64,000 nt of DNA, from assembly GCF_014287355.1 (NCBI RefSeq), contig NZ_JACOPE010000001.1, positions 62,001 to 126,000 of the forward strand, given 5' to 3'. Positions 54,717 through 63,546 of this stretch are shown piece after piece (within the stretch, counting starts at the first letter, position 1; every line of letters begins with the position of its first letter). The notes below the pieces were generated by a model. It searched no databases. It worked only from the letters and a program-made list of their open reading frames with translations, and had not been told where the DNA came from. The position numbers and the translations under genes are program-made. This DNA comes from Ruminococcus hominis. Lineage in GTDB: Bacteria > Bacillota > Clostridia > Lachnospirales > Lachnospiraceae.

Positions 54717-57026
54717 ATGGGAATATTAGGAAATTGGATTACAAATAAAACAGCAAAACCATTTTATGCAAGAAGAATTATAAAAATATGTAAGCAAGTT
54801 TTACATGCAGAGGCAAAGGTATGTGGGCTTGGTCAGTTTCATTTTTATATAAATGGATGCAAGGTAGAAGATCATGAGTTGGACCCGGGATGGACGGATT
54901 ATCACAAACTGATTGAATATGTAACATTTGATGTAACGTCATATTTAAAAGAAGGGGAAAATGTAATTGGAGCGGAGGTCGGAAATGGCTGGTTTTATAA
55001 GATGGACGAGCATTATACATTCAAATTTCCGGAGTTTATGCCGCCAAATCCGAATCCATATAAACCATTTGGTGAAGAACTTGTATTGGCAGTAGAATTA
55101 ATGATTACTTATGTTGATGGAACAGTAGAAGTTATTCATGCAGATGAAGATTTTCTTGTAAAAGAGCATCCGGTTGTAATGAGTAATGTATATGGTTCGG
55201 AGACAATTGACGGAAGAAAGAATCCGGATGGATGGTGTACAGCAGAGTTCAATACGACAAGTTGGGAGAATGCTTCGATTGTTACAAAGGAGAAAGAGCC
55301 GACTGGCCGGATGATCGACCAGATACAGCCACCAGTGAAGGTGCTCCATTCTTATCAGGGAGAATATTTGAACAATGTACAGAGCAAAGACATCTATGAT
55401 TTTACACAAAACATGTCCGGAATTTTAGAGTTTGAAGTGAAAGGAAAAGCGGGGGATGAAATTCATCTTTACCCTGCCGAGAAGCTTGCAAAAAATGGTG
55501 ATGTAGACCAGATGGCAAAAGGCTGGGTAAATTTGGATTCATGTATTACTTATATTATCGGGCAGGACGATGAATGGGAAACATGCAGAATGAAATTTAC
55601 TTATTTTGCAGGCAGATATGTTGCTGTTGAGAAGCCGGAGAATTGTGAGATGCGTAATCTTACAGCTCATGCAATCAGCAGTGCATATGAGACGGACGGA
55701 ACATTTACATGTGATGACAAACGTTATGAGCAGATTTACAGTTTGGTGGAAAAAGCAGTTGAGGCAAATATGGTCAGTGTGCATACCGACTGTCCGACAA
55801 TTGAGCGATTTGCATGGCAGGAGCCGAATCATCTGATGGCACCAGCTATCATGTATATGAAAAATGGATGTAAATTGTGGGAAAAATTCTTGTTGGATAT
55901 GCGAACAGCGCAACATACAGCACAAGATTATTTTTATGATTTTGAAGAAAATAAAGTCTATCCGGGAGATGGATTGATGCCGTCACAGTGTCCATGTTAT
56001 ATTCCGAATGTACTTCCGGTTCCGGGGATGGGAAGTTTTTATGATATCATCGGTTGGGGAAGCACCTGTATTCTTGGAACATATTGGCATTATATGTTCT
56101 ATGGGGATAAGAAGATCATTGAAGATAACTACGATGCAGGTATGAGATATCTGGAACATTTAAAAACAAAGGTTACAGAAGAAGGATTTATCAACCATGG
56201 CCTGGGTGACTGGGGCAATCCGAAAAATGAACTTGCAAGAGAAAATATCGAGACGGCTTTCTTATATGCAGATGCCGTAACGCTTGCGAAGTTTGCCGAG
56301 ATTCTTGAGAAACTTGAGGATAAAAAGAAGCTGGAGGCTTATGCAGAGCAGGTAAAGAAAAACTACAATGAAAAGCTGCTTGTCTGGAATGCAGAAAAAG
56401 GATATTGGTGTTACCGTACATGGGATCATGCGGACGAGTTATTTATGACGCAGGCAGTAGAAGCGTTACCGCTTTATTGGGGATTAGTACCGGAGGACAA
56501 AGAAGTAGATGTTGTGAAAGCATTTTACGATGCTTTGGAAACAGAAGGTGCATTTGTCAGTGGAGAAATCGGACTTCCATATGTAATTCAGACAGCACGC
56601 AAATATCAGATGAATAACTTGATCTGTCAATTCATTTTACGAAAAGAGCATCCAAGTTATTATGCATTTGTATTAGATGGAGAGACGACATTGGGTGAAT
56701 ATTGGGAGACCAATCCGAGAAGCCACTGCCACGATATGATGGGACATATCGTAGAGTGGTATTATAATGGTATCGCAGGAATCCAAGCAGAGGAACCGGG
56801 ATTTAGAAAGATAAAAATATGCCCGTATTTGCCAGAAAGTATACATGAGTTTAAGTGTATTTATCGTTCTGTGGCAGGGGAGATTTCAGTTCAGGTGAAG
56901 GAAGAGCAGGATGGAATGGTATTGCAGGTGAAAGTGCCAAAGGGCGTGGAGTATCAGATTGATACAACCAATCTGGAAAGTAGCAGAGAAATCACGGCAG
57001 AGAAGATTAAGATAGAGGTAGAATAA
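54717..57026 (+). CDS. GH78 alpha-L-rhamnosidase-like enzyme
   Basis: This 769-residue GH78 protein lacks the first fibronectin-like region and starts in the carbohydrate-binding domain (GLGQFHFYINGCKVEDHELDPGWTDY), followed by a concanavalin-like domain and the (alpha/alpha)6 barrel with HTDCPTIERFAWQEPNHL (Asp about 358; the usual DCPQRSERLGWTGD is altered, keeping Asp and Glu), then HGLGDWG and DGETTLGEYW. The changed signature suggests a substrate other than plain rhamnosides. AAGGAG precedes ATG. It is co-transcribed with the GH43 gene starting 2 nt after its stop, and has a code B promoter. Confidence 0.86.
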   Translation: MGILGNWITNKTAKPFYARRIIKICKQVLHAEAKVCGLGQFHFYINGCKVEDHELDPGWTDYHKLIEYVTFDVTSYLKEGENVIGAEVGNGWFYKMDEHYTFKFPEFMPPNPNPYKPFGEELVLAVELMITYVDGTVEVIHADEDFLVKEHPVVMSNVYGSETIDGRKNPDGWCTAEFNTTSWENASIVTKEKEPTGRMIDQIQPPVKVLHSYQGEYLNNVQSKDIYDFTQNMSGILEFEVKGKAGDEIHLYPAEKLAKNGDVDQMAKGWVNLDSCITYIIGQDDEWETCRMKFTYFAGRYVAVEKPENCEMRNLTAHAISSAYETDGTFTCDDKRYEQIYSLVEKAVEANMVSVHTDCPTIERFAWQEPNHLMAPAIMYMKNGCKLWEKFLLDMRTAQHTAQDYFYDFEENKVYPGDGLMPSQCPCYIPNVLPVPGMGSFYDIIGWGSTCILGTYWHYMFYGDKKIIEDNYDAGMRYLEHLKTKVTEEGFINHGLGDWGNPKNELARENIETAFLYADAVTLAKFAEILEKLEDKKKLEAYAEQVKKNYNEKLLVWNAEKGYWCYRTWDHADELFMTQAVEALPLYWGLVPEDKEVDVVKAFYDALETEGAFVSGEIGLPYVIQTARKYQMNNLICQFILRKEHPSYYAFVLDGETTLGEYWETNPRSHCHDMMGHIVEWYYNGIAGIQAEEPGFRKIKICPYLPESIHEFKCIYRSVAGEISVQVKEEQDGMVLQVKVPKGVEYQIDTTNLESSREITAEKIKIEVE

Positions 57027-57027
57027 C

Positions 57028-58413
57028 ATGAGAGAGTTCAGTAACAGACGAAATCCTATATTGCCATTGGAATATCATGTGCCGGACAGCGAGGGACATG
57101 TAATGGCGGATGGAAAGTTGTATGTATATGGGAGTTTTGATGACAGAGAAGATGTTTATTGTAGTGAGAAATATCATGTGGTATCGACAGCCGATATGGA
57201 GCATTGGACGATTCATGAGGAATCGTTAAACGGTAATCAGATTCCTTGGTTCAATAACCCGGTTGCACCAAAATATTCAGGAATTGATTGGAGCCATCCA
57301 ACACCATTTATCCAGAAAATGATTCAGCGAGACCTTGAGAATGGTGTCGATATGAAGGCAAAATTTGAAGAGGCAGAAAAAGAAGAAAAGGAAAAGCCGG
57401 CACTTCTCTTTGCACCGGATTGTCTGGAACGCAATGGAAAATATTATCTTTACTTTTGCATGCCGGATGACAGTGAAGGAGTTGCAATATCAGACAGACC
57501 GGAGGGACCATTTACAAATCCAATACAGCTTCCGTGTGGGGGAATTGATCCGGCAATATTTATTGATGATGATGGACAGGCATATTATTACTGGGGCCAA
57601 TTATTTTCACATGGAGTAAAACTGAATGAAGATATGATTTCCTTCAATCGAGATGAGATAGTAGATGATCTGGTGACGGAAGAAGAACATTTCTTTCACG
57701 AAGGCTCTTCCATGAGAAAAATCGGTGATACTTATTACTATGTATATGCCGATATGGAACGTGGAAAACCAACTTCACTTGGATATTCTACAAGTAAGTC
57801 TCCGATGGGACCATTTACTTATCGTGGAATTATCATTGATAATGACGGATGTGATCCGGCGAGCTGGAATAATCATGGATCAATTGAATGTGTAAATGGA
57901 CAGTGGTATGTATTTTATCATCGCTGCAGCCGAGGAGTACAGCAACACAGAAGACTTTGCATCGAGAAGATAGAGATATTGGAAGATGGTACAATCCCGG
58001 AGGTGAAGATGACCTCGCAGGGCATCGGAGAGCCATTTGTACCGAGAGAGGTCATCAAGGGATATCAGGCATGTGAAATGTCCGGTTCCGTGTATATCGG
58101 AGTGAATGAAGATGCAGGGAGTGCAGAGGAATATCCAGAGGTACTGATGAATATTTCTGTGGGAGATGAAGTGATGTTTCGCTATGTGAAGAGTGAGCAG
58201 GAGTGGAAGGAAATTTTCTTGAAATATCGTGGCAGCGGAAAAGTTAAAGTAAAAATGGATGGAACTTGTGCAGGCGAAATAACACTTACAGATAATAAGG
58301 ATGTTACAAATACAACAAACCAGGAGATCTGTATGGAAGCTGGGGAATATGAGGTGGAATTGGAAATTGTAGAAGCAGATAAGCTGGAAATTATAGAAAT
58401 TATGTTGGCATAA
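57028..58413 (+). CDS. GH43 arabinofuranosidase/xylosidase-like enzyme
   Basis: This 461-residue protein has an N-terminal GH43 propeller with GIDPAIFIDDDGQAYYYWG (Asp about 174) and FFHEGSSMRKIGDTYYYVYA (acid Glu about 226), and a C-terminal CBM6-like beta-sandwich (about 345-461). No signal peptide. It is coupled to the GH78 gene 1 nt upstream, so the two enzymes probably act in sequence on the same branched oligosaccharide, rhamnose- and arabinose- or xylose-bearing. No close copy elsewhere in the window; the other two GH43-like proteins are a different subfamily. Confidence 0.87.
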   Translation: MREFSNRRNPILPLEYHVPDSEGHVMADGKLYVYGSFDDREDVYCSEKYHVVSTADMEHWTIHEESLNGNQIPWFNNPVAPKYSGIDWSHPTPFIQKMIQRDLENGVDMKAKFEEAEKEEKEKPALLFAPDCLERNGKYYLYFCMPDDSEGVAISDRPEGPFTNPIQLPCGGIDPAIFIDDDGQAYYYWGQLFSHGVKLNEDMISFNRDEIVDDLVTEEEHFFHEGSSMRKIGDTYYYVYADMERGKPTSLGYSTSKSPMGPFTYRGIIIDNDGCDPASWNNHGSIECVNGQWYVFYHRCSRGVQQHRRLCIEKIEILEDGTIPEVKMTSQGIGEPFVPREVIKGYQACEMSGSVYIGVNEDAGSAEEYPEVLMNISVGDEVMFRYVKSEQEWKEIFLKYRGSGKVKVKMDGTCAGEITLTDNKDVTNTTNQEICMEAGEYEVELEIVEADKLEIIEIMLA

Positions 58414-58447
58414 TAAGGAGAACAAGAGAGGACTGATTTTATAAAAG

Positions 58448-58690
58448 TTTTCCACAGAATTGCCAACAAAAAAGAAGAGTTATCGACAAGAAACACATTG
58501 CGAATGTACAGATGATAGCTTAAGCTATATCTATACTCATTTCTAAAAATTAATCGATTAGTTAAGACTCTTGAAAGTCTAAGGTGCGGGATGAGAATTT
58601 TATAAGTTCTCATTCCGTACAGTTATCTATATTCATTTCAGAATATAACATGAGTTTTTTAAAGAACTTGAGTTCAGTAGCAAATCCAAA
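58448..58690 (+). repeat. Direct repeat of about 245 bp, copy left of the Rpn gene
   Basis: From TTTCCACAGAATTGCC to AGTAGCAAATC this matches 59858-60106, with strongest identity over the first 110 bp and the last 60 bp and a variable hairpin in the middle (GCGGGATGAGAA.../...TTCTCATTCCGT). It fills most of the 440 bp gap before the nuclease gene. No open frame of note. Confidence 0.8.
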
Positions 58691-58857
58691 ATGTAAAAAT
58701 CCGAATAAATATTAATAAAAAACCAAGGATAAGACTGTTAAAATGGAAGTGGAAAATTTATCTTTTACAGAAAAATCAAATGTGATAAAATAAAGAAAAA
58801 TAGGATTTTCTATTTCTGTTTGACAGATAATTGTCATGAGAAAAAGGAGAAAATTCT

Positions 58858-59766
58858 ATGAAAAAAACAAAAGAATTAAAGGAAAAAGAAAATTTTATAA
58901 TGTTTCCCACAGTGGATTTTTGTTTCAAAGAATTAATGCAGAATGAGAATGTAAGGAAAGGCATTATTGCAGCTTTATTGAATGTATCACCTGATGAGAT
59001 TGAATCTACCATCCTTATACAGACAATATTGAGAAAAGAATATGAGGATGATAAGTATGGGATTTTAGATGTGCGTGTAAAATTGAAGAATGGAACACAG
59101 ATAGATTTTGAAATGCAGGTGGCAGCATATGAATATTGGGATAAACGTTCCATTTTTTATTTGAGCAAAATGTATACAGACCCGATTAAAGAGGGAGAGG
59201 GCTATGATACATTAAAAAAATGTATTCATGTCAGTATTTTGAATTCAGTGCATTTCCCGGAGGATGATGTATGCTATCGTCGAATTGCATTTTGTGATAC
59301 AGAGACGGGGAAAGAATATTCAGATCTTATGGAGATGCATATGTTGGAGTTGGCAAAATTGCCTCCGGAGGCTCAGAATGAAGAAGGCATTATTCTTTGG
59401 ATGCGTTTCCTAGGTGGAAGGTGTGAGGAGGATTTTAGGCATATGGCAGAAAAAGATAAGTACATAGAAGAAGCATATGATACTTTGAAAAAATTAAGTG
59501 CAGATGAAGAGAAACGTCTTGAGTATGAGGCTCGTCAGAAAGTGATTCGGGACCATAATTCATTTATGAAAAGTGCGGAGAAAAGAGGACTGCAGCAAGG
59601 AATAGAGAAAGGAATACAGAAAGGAATACAGCAAGGAATACAGCAAGGAATACAGTACACTTTAAAGGCATTGGAATTGAAGAAACAAAATTTGAGTGCG
59701 GAGCAGATTGCAGAAGAACTTCAAATTTCATTAAACGATGTGAAAATGATTTTAGGAGAAAAGTAA
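58858..59766 (+). CDS. Rpn-family PD-(D/E)XK nuclease (transposase_31-like)
   Basis: This 302-residue protein has FPTVDFCFKELMQNENVRKGIIAALLN (around 15-41), the family's entry motif, and the nuclease core DDKYGILDVRVKLKNGTQIDFEMQV (around 64-88: Asp, then Glu-x-Gln). Rpn proteins are recombination-promoting nucleases or abortive-infection effectors. Residues about 242-268 are a run of near-identical QQGI/EKGI/QKGI units, encoded by a tandem DNA repeat of 12-nt units (about 59593-59655) that could change length by slippage. A direct repeat of about 245 bp flanks the gene on both sides. Confidence 0.86.
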   Translation: MKKTKELKEKENFIMFPTVDFCFKELMQNENVRKGIIAALLNVSPDEIESTILIQTILRKEYEDDKYGILDVRVKLKNGTQIDFEMQVAAYEYWDKRSIFYLSKMYTDPIKEGEGYDTLKKCIHVSILNSVHFPEDDVCYRRIAFCDTETGKEYSDLMEMHMLELAKLPPEAQNEEGIILWMRFLGGRCEEDFRHMAEKDKYIEEAYDTLKKLSADEEKRLEYEARQKVIRDHNSFMKSAEKRGLQQGIEKGIQKGIQQGIQQGIQYTLKALELKKQNLSAEQIAEELQISLNDVKMILGEK

Positions 59767-59779
59767 TACCATGCATGAA

Positions 59780-59803
59780 ACCAGTGGGGACGGAGTTTTT
59801 GGC
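59780..59803 (+). repeat. Solo left arm of the palindromic post-stop repeat
   Basis: ACCAGTGGGGACGGAG then TTTTTGGCTTA, 13 nt after the Rpn stop codon; no right arm follows. Confidence 0.55.
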
Positions 59804-59857
59804 TTAATAAATGTCTCCTGTGGATAAGAAGAAACACTGATATATTTGCGAAAAATC

Positions 59858-60106
59858 TTTCCACAGAATTGCCAACAAAAAAGAAGAGTTATCGACAAGA
59901 AACGCATTGCGAATGTACAGATGCTAGCTTAAGCTATATCTATACTCATTTCTAAAAATTAATCGATTAGTTAAGCCGTGTGAAAGTCGGAAGTACGGAA
60001 TGAGAATTTAAATCTTTTGAATTCTTATTCCGTACATTTATCTATATTCATATCAGGATATAAAATGAGTTTTTCAAAGAATTTAAGTTCAGTAGCAAAT
60101 CTAAAT
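59858..60106 (+). repeat. Direct repeat of about 245 bp, copy right of the Rpn gene
   Basis: Same sequence as 58448-58690. Its variable central hairpin is longer and better paired here: GTACGGAATGAGAATT with GAATTCTTATTCCGTAC. It fills the 377 bp gap between the Rpn and hicA genes. Confidence 0.8.
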
Positions 60107-60143
60107 TTCCAAATAAGAACAATTTAATAAAGGAGAGGATAAA

Positions 60144-60392
60144 TTGTCATCAGTAGATAAAATATTGACTGCGGTAATGTGTGGAACAAGAGATAAAAAT
60201 ATTTTATTTTTGGATCTTCGAAAACTATTGGATGTTTTAGGATTTCGATGTAGAATAAAAGGGGATCATTTTATATATTATAAAGAGGGAGTTAGTGAAA
60301 TTATTAATATTCAACCGGAAGGAAATAAAGCGAAGGCATATCAAGTTAAGCAAGTAAGGTACATTATATTAAAATATAAAATGGAGGTCTGA
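60144..60392 (+). CDS. hicA: HicA-family mRNA-interferase toxin
   Basis: This 82-residue protein matches the longer HicA type: DKNILFLDLRKLLDVLGFRCRIKGDHFIYYKEGVSEIINIQP, with the active-site His (GDHF) and the tail KAKAYQVKQVRYIILKY. It starts at TTG with AGGAGAGG upstream. The antitoxin gene follows after 2 nt. HicA cleaves mRNA when free of HicB. Confidence 0.87.
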   Translation: MSSVDKILTAVMCGTRDKNILFLDLRKLLDVLGFRCRIKGDHFIYYKEGVSEIINIQPEGNKAKAYQVKQVRYIILKYKMEV

Positions 60393-60394
60393 AA

Positions 60395-60607
60395 TTGAAT
60401 AAATATAAACAAATTATTTATTGGTCAGAGGAAGATAATAGATTTATTGTAGAAGTTCCGGAATTACCGGGATGTATGGCAGATGGAACAACGGAAACGG
60501 AAGCACTGAAAAATGCAGAGCAGGTTATTTCGGAGTGGATTGAGACAGCAAGAATTTTGGGGAGAGAAATTCCACAGCCTGAGGGACGATTGGTATATAT
60601 GGGATAG
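60395..60607 (+). CDS. hicB: HicB-family antitoxin
   Basis: This 70-residue protein has the HicB N-terminal fold IIYWSEEDNRFIVEVPELPGCMADGTTETEAL. It lacks the C-terminal DNA-binding domain of longer HicB proteins, so autorepression by this protein alone is doubtful. It starts at TTG after GGAGG. Confidence 0.88.
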   Translation: MNKYKQIIYWSEEDNRFIVEVPELPGCMADGTTETEALKNAEQVISEWIETARILGREIPQPEGRLVYMG

Positions 60608-60632
60608 TGAGTGTAAGGAGGACCTGAAAACC

Positions 60633-61118
60633 ATGCACGTGAGAACAATTTTACAGTCATTACAACAAGGCATTCTGATTTGTAACAGAAATGCAAGAAT
60701 CATATATTTTAATGATGCTTATGGGGAGTTCATTGGGAAGCGCCTTGAAGAAGTTCAAGGAGAGGAGATAACAAAGTATCGAAAGCATGCAATGGTTCCA
60801 CAGGTGATTCAGTCGCAGATACCAATAGAAGGAATTGTACGTACGGAAGGAAATCAAGAGTATTTTGCAAGTGTCTATCCAATCATGGAGGGGGATATTC
60901 CTAATGGAACGATCTCAATTGTAACAACTCTTGCACAGCACCAGTTAAAAGTAAAACAAAAAACAGAGACGCTTGCAGAGAGGGTACGAAAATTTGAACG
61001 TGAAGAAATTCTGGCAGAAGTTGCATATTGCGGAGGTGGCGTAGAAGGGAAGAAAAGAGCGGCAGCCCGACTAGGCATATCGTTGGCGACATTGTACAAT
61101 AAAATAAAAGAAGATTAG
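60633..61118 (+). CDS. PAS-sensor protein with Fis-type helix-turn-helix, without AAA+ domain
   Basis: This 161-residue protein has a PAS domain (ILQSLQQGILICNRNARIIYFNDAYGEFIGK, about 5-110) joined by a linker helix to a Fis-like HTH (KKRAAARLGISLATLYNKIKED) at the very C-terminus. In RocR/PrdR-type sigma-54 activators these domains flank an AAA+ domain; here it is absent. ATG 60633 is chosen for AAGGAGG upstream; the frame further up overlaps hicB out of frame. It may be a deletion derivative or a genuine small regulator. Confidence 0.78.
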   Translation: MHVRTILQSLQQGILICNRNARIIYFNDAYGEFIGKRLEEVQGEEITKYRKHAMVPQVIQSQIPIEGIVRTEGNQEYFASVYPIMEGDIPNGTISIVTTLAQHQLKVKQKTETLAERVRKFEREEILAEVAYCGGGVEGKKRAAARLGISLATLYNKIKED

Positions 61119-61120
61119 GG

Positions 61121-61164
61121 ACGAGCGGTAATTTCTAAAATTTTAGAAATTATCGCTCGTTTTA
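61121..61164. terminator. Rho-independent terminator after the PAS-HTH gene
   Basis: ACGAGCGGTAATTTCTAAAA pairs with TTTTAGAAATTATCGCTCGT (one G-T mismatch) and TTTAT follows. Confidence 0.85.
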
Positions 61165-61208
61165 TCTGGGGTATAGCTATAATATAACACGTAACAAAGA
61201 TGGAAAAA

Positions 61209-61274
61209 TGTCATAAATGAACCTTTGATATGTCAGTTGAAATACTTTGGGCTGTATTTGAATCTTGCTACAAT
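61209..61274 (+). promoter_or_regulatory. Code B direct-repeat operator and -10 box for the GH43-like gene at 61300
   Basis: TGTCAT 61209-61214 and TGTCAG 61231-61236 are 22 nt apart. Exactly 32 nt lie between the second and TACAAT (61269-61274). Layout is identical to 54616-54681. Confidence 0.65.
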
Positions 61275-61299
61275 GATAAAAAAACAAGGAGAATGCAGA

Positions 61300-62367
61300 A
61301 TGAACAATTCAATTAAACCAGGTCAGGTATGGCTTGATACAGAGGGAAAACGAATTCAGGCACATGGTGGAAGTGTAATCTGTGTGGAAGATACATTTTA
61401 TTGGTATGGAGAAAACAAAGAAAATACTACTGGACAGGATAAGACATGGCATTGGGGAGTAAGATGTTATTCATCAAAAGATTTATACAACTGGAAAGAC
61501 GAAGGAATTATCATTCCACCAAATCTGGAAGATGAGACATCACCATTACATCCTACATCGATGATGGACCGCCCTCACATTGTATACAATAAAATGACAC
61601 AAAAATATGTGGCATGGCTTAAGATTATGAATGAGCCCCCATGTTTTACAGTTTTGACGGCAGACCACATTTTGGGACCATATAAATTGAAGAATGCACG
61701 AGTGAATCCGTGTGGAATGGCTGTTGGTGATTTTGATATTGCAGTAGAGCCGGTTGACAATAAAGCTTACTTAATCAGTGAACGTCCACACATTACGTTA
61801 TATGTTGCGGATCTAAATGATGAGTATACTGATGTGACAGGGAATTACTCAGAACATTTTCCACACACGGCACCGCCGGAAACTCGAGAGGCACCAGCAC
61901 ATTTTGTGAGAAAAGGAATGCATTATTTGATTACATCAGGAACGACAGGATATCATCCGAATCCATCAGAAATAGCAGTGTCAAAATTATGGCATGGACC
62001 ATATGAGATTCTTGGGAATCCGCATGTGGGGGATACATCAAAAACATCGTTCAACTGTCAAATTTCATCTGTATTTAAGCATCCGATGAAGAAAGATCTT
62101 TATATTGCTATTGGAGATCGCTGGCGACCTGAGATTCCAGAACTAGAGGGTGAGAAATTTATAACAGGTGAAGGCTACGAAGAAACAGCGCAAATGTTTC
62201 GGACAATTTTTGACCCAGAGGCGGAATTTATATTTGATGAAAATGCATCAAAGAATTTGTTTATAAATGCATCAATTGCAGATTATGTTTGGCTTCCACT
62301 TCGCTTTGATGGTGATAATGTTCGAATCGAATGGATGGATGAATGGAAAATAGAAGAATTTGAATAG
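61300..62367 (+). CDS. GH43-like five-bladed beta-propeller glycosidase (second copy)
   Basis: This 355-residue paralog of the protein at 41795 opens with VWLDTEGKRIQAHGGSV...FYWYGENKE and keeps all blade motifs (MDRPHIVYNKMTQKYVAWLK, APAHFVRKGMHYLITSGTTGYHPNP, DYVWLPLRFDG). An insertion around 285-310 (GEKFITGEGYEETAQ) distinguishes it. ATG 61300 is chosen over an upstream in-frame start because AAGGAG precedes it and the longer frame crosses the code B promoter. A GPH symporter gene lies beyond the convergent AraC gene. Cytoplasmic; exact sugar unknown. Confidence 0.84.
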   Translation: MNNSIKPGQVWLDTEGKRIQAHGGSVICVEDTFYWYGENKENTTGQDKTWHWGVRCYSSKDLYNWKDEGIIIPPNLEDETSPLHPTSMMDRPHIVYNKMTQKYVAWLKIMNEPPCFTVLTADHILGPYKLKNARVNPCGMAVGDFDIAVEPVDNKAYLISERPHITLYVADLNDEYTDVTGNYSEHFPHTAPPETREAPAHFVRKGMHYLITSGTTGYHPNPSEIAVSKLWHGPYEILGNPHVGDTSKTSFNCQISSVFKHPMKKDLYIAIGDRWRPEIPELEGEKFITGEGYEETAQMFRTIFDPEAEFIFDENASKNLFINASIADYVWLPLRFDGDNVRIEWMDEWKIEEFE

Positions 62368-62374
62368 TAGACTG

Positions 62375-62418
62375 AAAGGAGCTCAGCGCAGATAATATCT
62401 GGTGCGCTAGCTCCTTTT
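62375..62418. terminator. Stem-loop shared by the convergent GH43 and AraC genes
   Basis: AAAGGAGCTCAGCGCA pairs with TGCGCTAGCTCCTTT (one bulged C), followed by TT. Symmetric enough to serve both strands. Confidence 0.75.
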
Positions 62419-63496
62419 AAATTTCCTTATTTAGAGCTCGATATTCCGCTGGTGTCATTTGGTATTGTTGGATAAAGAGCTTTTTCAGGTGATTCGGATT
62501 AGAATATCCGACTCGAGAGGCAATCTGTTTTTGTGAAAGATCCGTTGTTATTAATAATTCAGCGGCATGTTTTAATTTTATCTTTTGAATATTTTGGGAA
62601 AAACTTTGCCCTGTATATTCCTTTAGCAGGCGGATCATATGTCTTTCACTGTAATGAAAGAAATGTGCCAGTTCTTGGAGTGTGACATTTTGATATCGCT
62701 GTTCCATATATTTGAGTATAAAAATAAAGTTGTTTTCTTCATCTGATCCATTTGGATTTGGAAGACATAAGTCTTTTTCATGATTTCGAAGGAGCAGGGA
62801 GAAAAATAATTCTACAAGTTGATTTTTAACTGCATTTTTGTATCTCTTATTATCACATTCCTCTTGATATAAGGCGGTAAGAATCGTAAATACCTCAGAA
62901 TCAACAGACGTATGAAAGAGAAGGTAAGAGAATTTTTCATTATGATATAATGTGTTTTTGAAAAATTCGCTTAGAATTGTCTGATCTTTCAAAATATAAA
63001 AAAAGTTTGAATCAAAAGTATTGGAGCGAATCAAAAGATTTATAATAAGACTATCTTCATTTGTGTCCGAAATTGTGTGCATGGTTCCTGGAGCAATGAT
63101 TAGAATATCCCCGGCTTGAAGCATATATGTTTGTCCACCAATGGAGTTTGAACAGCTGCCATTTAACACACACATGATTTCAAAAAAATCATGAGAGTGA
63201 GGGAAAGCGGGAAGAAATCTGGGGTGCCGTACAAGGAAGACATCATGATCAAAGTTCTTAAAAAAATCTTCAGAAAGAGTTTCCTCCAAGAAAATGTCAA
63301 CATGAAATTGATTCAGGATTTCTTTGTGTAAAAAGCTACGTATTTCTTCGAGTGCGGAAACGTTGTACAGGTGAGCGTTTTCAGTATCATACTGCAGAAA
63401 GCATTCTTTTAGAAAGTCTTCTATTTTCAACATCGTCTCGCCTGAACAGGAAGATATCGTGCTTTTATTGTAGATGGCAGGTGAAAATAATTTCAT
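62417..63496 (-). CDS. AraC-family regulator with cupin domain
   Basis: This 359-residue regulator has a cupin around 98-145 (FPHSHDFFEIMCVLNGSCSN ... GDILIIAPGTMHTI) and a double helix-turn-helix around 265-350 (FHYSERHMIRLLKEYTGQSF ... GYSNPNHLKKLFIQQYQMTPAEYR). It is similar to the AraC at 53305. It is divergent from the GPH symporter gene at 63662, and three TGTCA repeats lie between them, so it probably binds code B sites. AAAGGGA precedes ATG 63496. Confidence 0.88.
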   Translation of the reverse strand: MKLFSPAIYNKSTISSCSGETMLKIEDFLKECFLQYDTENAHLYNVSALEEIRSFLHKEILNQFHVDIFLEETLSEDFFKNFDHDVFLVRHPRFLPAFPHSHDFFEIMCVLNGSCSNSIGGQTYMLQAGDILIIAPGTMHTISDTNEDSLIINLLIRSNTFDSNFFYILKDQTILSEFFKNTLYHNEKFSYLLFHTSVDSEVFTILTALYQEECDNKRYKNAVKNQLVELFFSLLLRNHEKDLCLPNPNGSDEENNFIFILKYMEQRYQNVTLQELAHFFHYSERHMIRLLKEYTGQSFSQNIQKIKLKHAAELLITTDLSQKQIASRVGYSNPNHLKKLFIQQYQMTPAEYRALNKEI

Positions 63497-63546
63497 GAAT
63501 AGCGTCCCTTTCTCTTTTTATTGCTTGTAAACAGTATAACACAAAA

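Noticed and set aside
54641..54717. Code A operator before the GH78 gene at 54717 (TCTGAT-N13-GTAAAA)
   Set aside because: The second half-site does not match and the distance to the -10 is wrong; the code B reading fits exactly.
59819..59827. TGTGGATAA, a perfect DnaA box, with near-boxes TTTTCCACA and TTATCGACA in the adjacent repeats
   Set aside because: Single perfect box, no AT-rich unwinding element and no dnaA/dnaN or plasmid replication genes nearby; not enough for an origin.
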